A stretch of 64,000 nt of DNA from Mantis religiosa (taxonomy: Eukaryota; Arthropoda; Insecta; Mantodea; Mantidae), in contig CM060952.1 of assembly GCA_030765055.1 (NCBI GenBank), positions 79,264,055 through 79,328,054 of the forward strand, read 5' to 3'. The translations under genes and the position numbers were made by a program. The notes beneath the pieces are model-generated. The model worked only from the letters and a program-made list of their open reading frames with translations. It had not been told where the DNA came from and did not search any database. Below, one piece after another: positions 17,531-28,879 of this stretch (position 1 is its first letter; the number at the start of each line of letters is the position of its first letter).

Positions 17531-19155
17531 CTAGTTTTTCATTGCTTTTTTTATTTTAAGGTCTAAAAAAGGTAGAGTACAGTCCTCTTCAGTTTCCACT
17601 GTGAATTGTATGCTGGGTTCTTGCAGGTTGAGTAGTTTCAAAGTATCATCTATTTGTTTGTAGGGCACTATTGCAAAGATGTTGTCTACGTATCTGTACC
17701 ATGTTTTAAAAATATGAGGGAAGGCTTTAGTTATATGTGTTTCGAAAAAGCTCATGTATAGATTGGCCAAAAATGGTGATAGCGGGCTTCCCATAGCTAG
17801 TCCTGAAATTTGTTTATAATATTTTCCATCGAAGACAAAATAATTTTGATGTTTACATATTTCAGTCATTGCCAAATATTCTTCTATTGCATTGGCATCT
17901 AGGTTTATAGAATTTAGCCATTTTTTCAGTTGAATCAAAAGTTTGTCTAATGGAATGCTAGGGAAGAGGGAGCGGACATCAAAGGATACTAAAGTGTCAT
18001 GAGGTTTTAGTTTAAGATTTTGAATTTTTTCTACCAGGTCTAAAGAGTTTTTTATGCTCAGAGTATGGAATTGTGGAAAGGACTGAAATTTTTTGGACAG
18101 CCATTTTGCCAGAAGGTAAGTAGGAGTGTTTATATTATTTACAATGGGTCTCATGGGTATGTTGGGTTTGTGTATTTTAGGCAAACCATATAGTCTTGCA
18201 AGGGTAGGGTTTTCCGGTTTGATAGTTTTTTGTTCTGCAGTTGTTAAAATTTTACTATTAATGATGGTTTTTTGTACATCTTTTATGCATCGGTTGAGTG
18301 GATTAGAATCTATTTCCTGGAATTCTTTTTGTTGTAGTAACTCTAACATTTTTTCCTTGTATGTAGCTGTATCTAAGATTACTATTTTGTTCCCTTTATC
18401 GGCCCTTGAGAAGATTACATCCTTTTTCCTTAAAGATTTAATTATCTTAATTTGTTTCAAATGTTTTCCTGGTTTTTTATTTATTAAGTTTTCCAATATA
18501 GGAGATGATTTTTTCCTAATTATATTTTTGTCCATGGTTTCCAAGCCTTCTACTGCTAATTCTATATCTGCAATGAATTCATCCGGGTTGCTGGAGTATG
18601 TTATACATGTTTTTAGGCCTTGGTTAAGCACATCTATTTCTTCAGTGTAAAAATTTTGCTTTGAGAGATTAATTACATTGTCTAGGAATGTGTTCTTTGC
18701 TGAAATTTTGTTATGTTTTGGTTGCCAATGATTATGGTTATGCTTTAGTTTCTTCTTTTGACGATAAACTTTCTCTTTGACTTTATAATTTATATGTTCA
18801 AATGATTTGGTTTCTAAATGGTCCGATGCTGTGTTTCCTAGTAATTTTTCCAGTTTCAAATGTAGGTTGTACAATGAGAGGTCTATATTAGTTAGTGTTC
18901 TGTTGTGATTTGCTTTTTCGGATTTTAACACGGCTTTTTCAGCAGCTAATTGTTCTCTACTGTTGTGGTTAAATTTTACTATTTTTCTTACAAATTTCGG
19001 AGAAATGTTTTGTTTTAGCCAATTGTTGATAAACTTTATCTCCGCTGATATTAACCTTCTTTTTGTCTTTAGTTTCAAATATTGTTTTATTTCTTTCTTG
19101 TTGCCGAAATGTTCGTTGAAATTTTCAAATGTGAACTTTCTTACCTCCTTGTCCG
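17531..19155 (-). pseudogene. Penelope-like RT coding part
   Basis: About 530 residues open from near 19155 (no ATG at the start; an in-frame stop lies just upstream at about 19160) to a TAG at 17531-17533. RT blocks in order: ARLYGLPKIHKPNIPMRPI; motif A TLVSFDVRSLFPSIP; motif B ISGLAMGSPLSPFLANLY; motif C YRYVDNIF; then LPFLDLKI. Motif C has Asn in place of the second Asp of the usual YVDD. The frame is lost within a run of seven A (coding strand) near 17545-17552; one more A would join it to the GIY-YIG frame. So the copy is broken by a single-base deletion, or the consensus is short by one base. Confidence 0.8.
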
Positions 19156-19431
19156 GTTTTTAAAATTGGCTGGATCTAACTTTCGCGTGTTCCTCTTGAC
19201 TTGACGTCACTTCAATATTTCGAGATTTAACGATAACTTCCACTAACTTCCTGTAGTTTCGAGAGTCTTTACCAAAAACATCTACACGCTTCGAGAGTAC
19301 AAGCAAGAAGAAGAAAGAAATTTAAGTATAAAATTATTGGTTCTTTTCTCTGTTTCCTTGCTAGGTTACCGAAATACTAGATTTTGATTGGTCCGACGTC
19401 ACAATTTGTGTAGATTTAGTTACCGGAATAG

Positions 19432-22400
19432 GGCAGGATCCCCAACAGGGAGCCAGCACAAGTTCGGCTTGGAGTCAGTTTTGCCCAGTTTTGCCCAAGC
19501 ACTGCGAAAGCACGAACAGGTGCTGCAACAGGCCGAGGCAAGTCAGACTCCGGCAACAAACCAGGCGGAAAGCTCGAGGGCAGCCGCCACCCAAGCACCG
19601 GCTGCATCTCCAGCACTGCCGCAGCGGCCTCCTCGCCAGAAGGCTACCGCAGCCCGGCGGGAAAGCAGGTCGGCAACTGTGGCACCAACAGCCGGGCAGC
19701 CTGCCCCAACATCCTCGGGGAGCCAGAGCGGCACTGTCACCACTGCTCTCCCACCCCCCCTCCATTAGCTGCAGCCCTGTGGCTGCAGCAACAAATGAGG
19801 AAGCTAACCTCACCTCTCCAGAATCTACGCCAGTGTGGGACACTGGCATTTCCAACGAGGACCTGGTGGAATTCCAAGAGCTTTCTGCCTGGTTTGCACA
19901 TCTAATACAACGCTCCCTCCCCATATAAAGGCGCTGCAGGGAGCAACTGACAAACCCTAGAATCCCTGCTATGCAAAAGCACAGCATTATGCAACAGACT
20001 GTACGGCTTCTCTTCCCTGACTCCAGCTCGTAAATGGCGGTGAGGAGAACTCAACGTTCATTGAGAGCTGCGTTCTGGAACGCAAACGGAGCCCGGGAAC
20101 AGAGACCAGGCATCTTGGAGTTTGTAAATGACCGAGGAATTGATCTCCTTATGTTATGTGAAACGCACCTACACGCTAGTGTACAGTTTAACCTGCCAAG
20201 CTACGTCGTCCACCGATCCGATCAAGCCGGTCGGCGGGGCGGTGTTACAGCCATTCTCATAAAAGAACCATAACACCCATACTCCTATCACAATTCCTCC
20301 GCTACAACACCTGGAGGCGACCGCCACAAGGCTGTCCTTAGGCGGTTCTGACCTGGTGCTTGTAGCAGTGTACGACCCGCCCAATCATCCCTTCCATGAA
20401 GCGGACTACAGGGCACTCTTAAACCTTGACCATAGAGTGCGCATAGCCGGCGACTTCAATGCCAAACACCCAGGATGGAACAGCCGCATCCAGAATGAAA
20501 GGGGAAGGAATATCTACCGCCTCATCAGCGGAGACCCCACCCTTCATGCGCACGACCCGCGAGGTCCAACGCACTTCCCGCGTCGTGGCAGGGCGGATGT
20601 CATAGACTTCGCAATCACAAAAAAAAAAAACATTCCATTGCATCTGGACCTCACGGTGGTAAACGCTCTGGATTCTGACCACAATCCAGTTGTGATCAGC
20701 TCAGACGTTACCGTCGCAGCTCTGGCAACGGCAGACTGGCTGGACGAAGTCGACTGGGATGCCGCTATCACCACTATCCAAAACTCCGTGGAAGCCAGTC
20801 CCCGGATAGACTCCGTGGAGTCACTCGAGGTGGCAGCCAAGGAGTTCTCCACATCCACCTTAAATGCGGTCCGTGCTCACACACGCCGCATTCCAATAGA
20901 CACACAAAACCCTATGATATCCCAGGTCCCATCAAACTGTTAATCAGGGCTAAAAATGCTGTGAGAAAGCTGTGGCAGAGATTTCGCCATCCCAGGATAG
21001 GAGAAGTACACCAGAGGTTCAAATCCCTGGTAAGACGACTCCTAAGAGCACATCGCAAAGAGGCCTGGGAAAACATGTTAAGGCAAGCAAATCTCCAGGA
21101 TAGAAAACTGTGGCGAATTGTCCGTAGCCTGCGAAAAGATAGAACAGTACACCAGCACCCCTTACATAACCCTAGAGGTCGACTTTTGTACGAGTCGAAA
21201 GAAAAGGCAGATGCACTAGCAGACTATCTGGAGGCTGAGTTCCAACCCAGGGTTGAGCCAATAAACGATGACCATGCTGACCTCGTGGAACGAGTGGTGG
21301 AGGATTTCCTAGAAGCACCGCCCCCTGACCACGAGTAGTTCCACATCCCCATAGTTACCCATAGGGAGGTAGCAACCATGCTTAACTCTCTAAGAAACAA
21401 CAAAGCCCCTGGGCAGGACCGTGTCACAGCGGAAATGCTCAAGCACCTTCCACGCAGAGCCGTGATTCACTTAACCCGGATTTATAATGCATGCCTATTC
21501 ATGCGCCACTTTCCAGCTATCTGGAAGGAGGCGCGCGTGGTGTGCGTTTTAAAACCGGGGAAAAATCCGGTTTTCCCTTCCAGTTACCGTTCCATCAGCC
21601 TTCTACCAGTTTTGTCGAAGGTTTTCGAAAAACTGCTCCGCTCCCGGCTCCTACCTCACTTAGAGGAAATGGTCCTAATCCCGGAACACCAGTTTGGCTT
21701 CCGTTCTGGCCACTCCACGACCGAGCAACTACTGCGGGTTGCCGAGAAGGCCTCTCTGGGATTCCAGGAAAGGTCTAAAACGGTAGCAGTCTTGCTAGAC
21801 GTGGAGAAGGCATTTGCCACTACCTGGCACGAGGGGTTTATTTACAAACTCCTAGAGCATGAAATTCTCCGTTCATACATTTCCTTGGTGGCAGGTTTCC
21901 TTGGAAACCGAGGCTTCCGAGTAAAGATGGAGGGAAAGCCGTCAACCGAGCGGCCCATTGGTGCTGGAGTGCCGGAAGGCAGCGTGCTGTCGCCGGCACT
22001 CTTTGCAGCTTACATGGCCGACATACCTACACACCACAACACCCACACCTGTCAGTATGCGGACGATCTCATGATCTTCGCGGTAAACGGAAACCCGAGG
22101 AATAGCTTACGGCAGATCCAAGCCCAGCTCCGGGCCATTGGCGAATGGCAATTAACCCGGAGAAGAGCTCTACAATTCTCCTGGCGAAAACCAGAGCCAA
22201 CCTGTTGCAGCAGAACTTCGTTTTACGGCGCCGTGGAATCCCATGGGTGCAGACGGCGAAGTATCTCGGAGTGACGCGGACAGCAAATTAACTTACGCTC
22301 CGCACGTCAAGGGCAAGGACCAGCTTGGGCACGTCGCGCTCAGGAACCTATACCCAATATTCCGTTCAACCATGCTCCTCCGTCTCAAACTCCAGCTGTA

Positions 22401-23085
22401 TCGGGCGATCATCCCGCCCATGATTTTGTACGGCTGTGAGATCTGGGGAACAGTGGCAAATACCACTTTCGTCAGACTCCAGACGCTGCAGAATAGGCCG
22501 CTCAGAATCATATACGATACAGACTGGAGATTTCCAGCCCAGATCCTTCATGAACACTCAAAGATCCCGTACATTGTCGATGTCATCCGAGAGAGGGCAC
22601 GATCAATGTACGACAAAATCCAAACCCATGGCAACCCGTTGGTGAACACCCTGGGCAGATATGACCAGAGGGAACAAAGATGCTTGCCATCATATAAACT
22701 CCCCAGAGACGTCTTGGGGCCCCTTGGTTAACCCAAGGAAAACCCCATAAATTCCAAATTTCATATTACGCCTGATGGCTCAAGTGTTAGGCCACCCGTA
22801 ATCAAAACGGGGCAAAATCACTAAACCGATTCTTCCCCAACGGGAGAACGCAATAAAACCGCTAAGCTGCTGCCTTCTGAGACTACTCAAGGGCATCCAA
22901 ACACAAATTCTATAACAAAACTACAACCTACCCCCAGCAGATCACTAAAACCCATACCAGACTCACTTCACAGGTTAAGCCGCAAAGCGGCTAGGTGCTG
23001 CGGGAGAAGACACCCGGACGGGGAAAAAGAAAATAGCCCCGCCCAACTAGGACTACCTGAATTTGGAATTTCAATAAACCTAAGC
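19432..23085 (+). mobile_element. 5'-truncated Jockey-like non-LTR retrotransposon
   Basis: GC-richer plus-strand element. 19432-19928 is the C-terminal part of an ORF1 (Pro/Ala/Gln-rich, frames broken, ending STPVWDTGISNEDLVEFQEL). ORF2 spans 20034-22731 in four broken segments. A 3' UTR-like stretch follows to about 23085, with AATAAA near 23070 but no long poly(A). It starts directly against the Penelope-like element. RT motifs fit the Jockey clade. Base composition differs sharply from the AT-rich surroundings, as expected of a recent insertion. Confidence 0.85.
20034..22731 (+). pseudogene. Jockey-like ORF2 (APE endonuclease + RT), broken
   Basis: Endonuclease: FWNANGAREQRP, LLMLCETHL, RIAGDFNAKHPGWNSR, SDHNPV. 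RT: NNKAPGQDRVTAEMLKHLP, SSYRSISLLPVLSKVFEKLL, HQFGFRSGHSTTEQLLRVAE, motif A LLDVEKAFATTWH, motif B GVPEGSVLSPALF, motif C QYADDLMIF, then RAIIPPMILYGCEIWG. Lesions: stop TAA at 20271 with a frame change, frameshift near 20900-20950, in-frame TAG at 21336-21338, and frameshift near 22170-22245. The position after AF in motif A, usually Asp, is Ala. The catalytic YADD is intact, but the protein cannot be made whole. Confidence 0.88.
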
Positions 23086-25077
23086 TTTCGTTGCATCATC
23101 TACATGGCCTGCTTGGTTATTGATTTACATTGAATTTCAGATGGCCATGTTTACTTTGTATGTCCATATATGGAATTTTGAAATATATTTACAGACCAAT
23201 ATGCAATATCAGCTTTAGGGTATATGTATAATATAGTAATTGGCACATTGTAATAAACAAGTTTACATCAATATTTACTTCATTTGTAGACTAATAATAT
23301 TAGTTATCAAGAGCACTATGTTTCCAGGTTGGTTGGTAGCTCCAAGTATACACCTGTGTTTATTTTCCTTGTGAGCATGGTACACTTTCTTGGAAGAGAG
23401 CAGACCTTGAGCTTATGAATGCCAAGGTCACCTTCACAAAACTAGCAACAAATGGAGGAATTGGTCATGGTTCTTATGTGTGTGTTATCCACAATTTATT
23501 CATAGAGGAAAAAGTGAGAAACTTGTCAGTGGTTAAAAGTTGATGATGGGAGCAAATATTTAGAAAAAATGTTCTGATTTTACATACAGAAGTAAATGAG
23601 GTAGTGTAAACATAACCAATGGTCAATTAATAGTGTGATTAACCTCAATGTTCAAAACTTTCCAATTGTTATTTAATGAGAAAGAAAGTTTAAATACATG
23701 ACACTCTTGCATTTCTAATGCACTCACTGCTTATTTTAATGTGTAACAGTTTGAATGCTTTGTGAAGAGCTAATGACCCCAGATTACTTGAGCCAACAAG
23801 TCACATACTGAAATTGAAATACATGATATCAAGTCTTCAGGCATTGTTGATTTTGTGGCTGAGTTACGACTGTTCAAAAAACATAATGTATTTGTGAGAA
23901 AACTGTTAGAATAAGAGAAGATATAAACAAACTGACATGGTGGATACATATTAAGGTACCAATTATCAAAATACCTGTATTTATATGTCTGACAACCTGT
24001 GTATTGCTTGGAAAGAAGTTTCTTTGATATTGGTCTAACTTACGTGCAAGTTCTATGGAGTAAGAAATATTTTATCCTCCTGGCTGTCTCAACAAAAAGT
24101 CAAAGCTTTCTTTGCATCTTAACTCTAATGTGTTTTTATTCTAGTGAATAGCCCGTATAAATTCTTTTTAACAATTTATGATTTGAAATTGTTTTACTGC
24201 CATTATCTGTCAAAAAGAATAGGGCTTTTCAATACTGGACAAATTATCAAAATCCTTTGATGGTTTTTGAGATTGTGCTACATAAGTACAAATTTCTTCT
24301 CTGTGTAGATAGAAGCAAATTATTGTTAACACTTAACCTTGTGAAGCAGAGTGGTCCCCTTGATGACTCTTTTAGTAAATGAGAGTCTGCTCAGTAGTGA
24401 TTCTCCATGATTGCAATGAATGCACTGCATGAATCATGCAATAATGAAATAACTTGCATGAAATAATCAAAATAGCACCATTTAAATGACAGAGGAATCA
24501 ATAATAATTCAGGGACAGAGAAAATAATGAATTCTGTTCCAAAGAGGCACTGACTAGGGTAAACAACAGATCTTCTAACAGCCTAGGGGAGGTGCTGAAG
24601 ATTCTCTCCACATGTCATAATAGCAACCTATGAGATTCATGTACCTACCACGTGTCAGTGCTGCTATGTATGGCAGTCCGAATAGCTCAACTGGTTAGTT
24701 GCTGGTCTACTGATCCTAAAGTTACAGGTCAAAACTATCTCACACTGATGGCTTTTAAGTGTGCTTAAAAGTGAAAGCCTCATGTTAGTATATTTACTCG
24801 AATGTAGAAGTACTTCTGCAGGACAAAAGTGTGGCACACCGCTAGCACTGATTGATACTGATAATTGACAGTGTCATTAACGAAAAACATTATTTATTTA
24901 TGCATGCTGTTCACAAACTGTTAGTTAATGCACAATTACAATGAATGTTTCAATTGCATCCTTTCCATTTGCTTCATTACGTTGATTTGTACTGCTTCTA
25001 CAACATACTTTAAAGTATGGGAAGTACTGTATTTGTCCCAAAAATGCCATATCCAGATTTCACTGGAAATGTGTGCA

Positions 25078-25119
<42 letters not shown>

Positions 25120-26090
25120 CGTGCGTGCTTGCGTGCATGTGCATATGTGTGTATGTGTGAACAAACAGTTCAAAAACAAAGTTAATTAACAAACTTTGTT
25201 ATGCAAAATTTTTGAACTATTTTAATGATACTTTCATGATAAATGACATATAGGTTGAATTTTCTGGTAATTCTGCACAGGCACACATGCACACACACAA
25301 AGTTCTTTTCCCTTTTAATCCTGAAGCAAACAAAATCCAATGTTGCTTCCCTATCTATTCCTTCCATACATATAAGATTCTTAATTTCTGGGCTTCTTTA
25401 AGCCAACTACAATTAACTTTTCCCCCTCTGAAAACTACCACTTATTTGGGTTGGTGAAACAGTTTCTGTGTATTCTCATGTTTACTTCATCACAACTCAT
25501 AATCACCAAATGATCACGCTGTTGTGAATCAAACTCTTTACCCTTACCATCAGACTTAAGGAAATTTCAGTGCTGCATGTTTCATAGCTATCTACAAGAC
25601 TTCTGTGACTTTTGTTGTCTTTATTTGTTTTCATATCCTGTGAGGTTCTGTGCTACAACTCAATTCTTAAAAAGTTTGTGTCTTGTTCACATATATGTAT
25701 GCGTTATTCCCATAGATTACTTCATTATTTGTAATTTGTTGTACATGTATTTATTGTATCTAGTACATAACAGAGCATTGACGCATATATTGACCTTCAG
25801 TGACCATCACTGTGTTTGTTTCTTATCTTGTCGATTAGAAAAGTGAAATAGTAGGAAGTGGGCATAGAGTAAGTTATGAAACACAAATAGAACACCTGGA
25901 AGCTGCACATATCTGACATGAAAGGTTAGCTAATTCACAACATAGGTGCATAATAATAGCAAATAACCTTAATGATTATAAATATCCATGTAATTATGTA
26001 TCCACGTAATTATTTATTGTAATATTTTTCAAAGAATGCAAATCAGGCTAAACAGCCCATCCTCTGCAATTTCCATAATGGAAAAAAAGG
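23086..26090. other. Intergenic AT-rich stretch, one tRNA-like relic and a (GT)n run
   Basis: No gene supported. At about 24671-24745 a tRNA-like sequence (AATAGCTCAACTGGTTAGTT as A-box region, weak B box AGGTCAAAACT) suggests a worn tRNA-derived SINE. A (GT)n/(GC)n run lies at 25071-25160. Other frames are short and unrecognised. Confidence 0.4.
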
Positions 26091-26152
26091 AAGAGAAAAT
26101 CAACTATAATAAAAAATCCTTTCTTGGAAGTGTTGAAAACAGTGTTGTATAA

Positions 26153-26492
26153 ATTAAATTAATTAGGAGTCGATTAATGACACAAAACAACACTCACTTT
26201 TAAATTTTCCCGGAACCAGTTTCTGAGGCCTTCCCTCTATCTTCAGCCGGACATCGACTTGTTCTCATTGGTGTAGCTGGCAATATTTTGTCATAGGTCT
26301 CCTCTGGTGGCGGTTCGAGGAACTTGCTGAACCGCCACCAGAGGAGACCTATGACAAAATATTGCCAGCTACACCAATGAGAACAAGTCGATGTCCGGCT
26401 GAAGATAGAGGGAAGGCCTCAGAAACTGGTTCCGGGAAAATTTAAAAGTGAGTGTTGTTTTGTGTCATTAATCGACTCCTAATTAATTTAAT
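26153..26492. repeat. Perfect long inverted repeat, 164-bp arms, 12-nt loop
   Basis: Arms 26153-26316 and 26329-26492 are reverse complements without a mismatch that I can find; the loop is GAGGAACTTGCT. An 11-bp direct repeat AATCAACTATA is found at 26098-26108 and 26490-26500, close to a target-site duplication pattern. The right arm contains GGCTGAAGATAGAGGGAAGG and CAGAAACTGGTTCCGGG, which recall the tail of the Penelope-like element at 16.7 kb (GAAGATG...GAAACATGTCC). No coding potential. Confidence 0.95.
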
Positions 26493-27589
26493 CAACTATA
26501 TTAGTTACTATACTTTTGTTATTAAATGACTATTGCAACTAGAGGAAGTGCATAGTAATATAACTAATTTTCTAGTTTGATCAATCTATACAATGGGAAT
26601 AATTTCTAAATGGGTGATTTGCTCAACAGGCAAAGGTGTATTGTCAAATATATCACCAATTATCAGCTATGTTCCATCACTGAAAGATGTCTCACTGTCA
26701 CTGTCACTATTATCGTATACAAATCATCAACCTCGAGCTTCTTGTTTCAATAATCCATCCCATTTCCCAACAATTATCAATTTTTTATCTTCTTTAAAAG
26801 AACTGGCATTAACAGAAAACATTTCTTATTAAATAATTCCTGTAATTATAGAAAGTACATGGTAAAAACAACTAATTTTCTGAAGCTTGATCAATCTGTC
26901 CAAATAAGCTATTGTCGTAATGTAAACACATGATTTATAACTACTAATGGAATATAATGTTATGTTAATTTAATAATGATCTGAATGAAAATATAAATAA
27001 AAATGTCATATTCATAGTTTTGGTTTACATCATGTTATATAAAATAAGTCTCTCCTTTCTCCCCCCGACAAAATTAGAATGCAAAAACATGCCACAGAAA
27101 TGAAAGACAAACAGTTCTATTGACTTTCATTCAATGTACCTAGAGGATTAAAGTGCTATAGGTACATCCCAGACAATTCATCATCACTATCTACTAAGAC
27201 ATCACAAAGAGATTTGATTCCATCCTCTTTCTCCTTGTCAAAATATTTATCACATCATATATATTGTTATATTATACATATAAGATATCCAGGCCTGCCG
27301 ATGAATGAAACGTTGCTGTCCAGAAGACATGATTGCATCTGAACGTAATGTACATACACTGGACTCTCTGTGTAAGTGTGATAAGCTCATGTAAACATCT
27401 GTTTTTCGCATTTTTTTCCAATATGCCTCCTTGTTTTGCCATGTAGTAATTATAATTTAATTTTTATTATTTATCACTGATTTATTCTCTTTAGAATTTG
27501 TGGCTTCTGTTTCACTAAAAAAAAAAAGTAGATATTGATAAAACAATTAGCTTTTATCAAATACATCTTTCTGCAGAGTCAACCACTTT

Positions 27590-28510
27590 CAAGATAGTCC
27601 TTTTTATTGATGTGAACTTTCCAATGCTTATATTTTTCTCAAATAGAAAAATGTTGTTCATTTTTTAACCCTTGGCCATATAGAGGAAACAGAATTTCAA
27701 AGGGCCGCCCATCTTTAAAACATTTGATTATCATTTATGCCCACTGTAGTCTCCTATTCCCTTCATTCGGGAGACCCGGATTCAATTCCCATGGCTGACC
27801 TACCTGACCCACGGGTTTTTTCGGGGGTTTTACCAGATTGCTAGGCAAATGCTGGGTAGGTTAATTACATCCCCTGAATTTCCTGTCACTCCATTTCATT
27901 TCCATTATTATTTCATGTCATCTCTCATCTGGTGGTCTCTTTCAGGGTAGAAGTGTCAGCAGGTGTCTCGGCAGTGCATGGCAGGATGATATGCTCTGAG
28001 GAAAACTACTTCCTCCTCCGATAGGTCGGTTGCTGGTCTCCGCTCCTCTGCTGGGACCATTTCGGGACTGCCAGCCATGGACCTTTAGGGCTCGGATCGC
28101 CTGGCTTGGTAGCATTAGCGCTCGGTTGCTGGGCTCATTTCCATCCCACAGTAGGGGAGCATGTCCGTTGTTCTGGCCTGTTGGGGGAGTTCTCTATCCC
28201 AGTAAACTGTAGGGACCCTACCCTCTGTACTGCCTCCTTTGCCCCATCCTTCCTCCCCGGGGGTGCTCCCACTTGGGGGTATAGGAACAATGGGCCCAGC
28301 GTGGTGGCCTACGTACCAAATCTCCTCTGTAATGAAATCCCAATCCTCTATTCCCTTTCTAAATTGATTTGATTTATAAGGAAATATGAAATAAGACAAT
28401 TTTACAAATGTTTATCTTGATTAACATAGAGGAATAACCATTTGTAGAAATAGTTCTTACAAGAGTGGATAGACAAAGTCATGCAAGTACATCAGAGACT
28501 GTCATTATTG
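27590..28510 (+). repeat. Dispersed AT-rich repeat copy, split by a SINE-like element
   Basis: The left part (27590-27763) has TTTTTATTGATGTGAACTTT, then CAATGCTTATATTTTTCTCA and ACATTTGATTATCATTTATG; the right part (from 28358) resumes with ATGTTTATCTTGATTAACAT and GAGTGGATAGACAAAGTCAT. In unsplit copies (32740-33020, 49960-50100) these parts are adjacent. So the repeat is older than the element inside it. Confidence 0.7.
27764..28343 (+). mobile_element. Long SINE-like element (family B) with target-site duplication
   Basis: A 580-bp insertion starting CATTCGGGAGACCCGGATTC. It has a B-box-like GGATTCAATTCCC, the body GGGTAGGTTAATTACATCCC and a GC-rich 3' part (GACCCTACCCTCTGTACTGC, GGTGCTCCCACTTGGGGGTA). 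The flanks TCCTATTCCCTT (27752-27763) and TCCTCTATTCCCTT (28344-28357) look like a target-site duplication with a 2-bp indel. Related copies: 62315-62700 (most of the length), 51290-51475 (3' part), and a weak one near 41130-41280. Small ORFs across it are not supported as genes. Confidence 0.75.
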
Positions 28511-28879
28511 TGTCGTCTGTTTTAAAATGTTAGCCACTTTATAAATAGTTTTTCCGAACCATTTAGCTCTTTGAAATCTGGGCTGTATTTATCAAACTGA
28601 ATTTGTATTTTATAAATTTTCTTACACAATTTAATTCAGCTTTCAAACTCATGCTTGTCCTTTGACCTCATAACAACAAGCATTTGTTAACTTCATCAGT
28701 ACTCCAGCATCACATAAACAAACCAAGCAGTCAATTCATGCAGCATGCAATAGTGTTTGTGGTGAAGGAAATAAATGTGTACATATATCACTCTCTGTTG
28801 TATATCATTTTATTGTTACGTGTATCAACAGAATATACAGGATTTACTGTGTATATATATATTTATGAAATAGCATTAT

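Larger units (their letters stand above)
16620..19430 (-). mobile_element. Penelope-like retroelement (RT + GIY-YIG), near complete
   Basis: Minus-strand retroelement. The RT is followed by a GIY-YIG endonuclease, the layout of EN-containing Penelope-like elements, which prime on nicked target DNA. Downstream of the stop (TAA near 16724) is a tail with CATAAGAGCCGAAGATGCAA, a small hairpin GCAAA-CGATGA-TTTGC and CGAAACATGTCCTC. That tail recurs in the foldback at 35728-35924. Upstream of the coding part, 19170-19430 is probably 5' element sequence and has two GACGTCAC sites. The right edge abuts a LINE near 19432. Confidence 0.85.

Noticed and set aside
18126..18650. 174-codon plus-strand frame
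   Set aside because: Antisense shadow of the Penelope-like RT; hydrophobic by reverse complement of Lys/Asn-rich codons.
19475..19987. 170-codon minus-strand frame and others around 19.5 kb
   Set aside because: Shadows of the GC-rich ORF1 remnant of the LINE.
28030..28399. Frames of 60-94 codons on both strands
   Set aside because: They lie inside the SINE-like element 27764-28343 and follow its GC-rich part.
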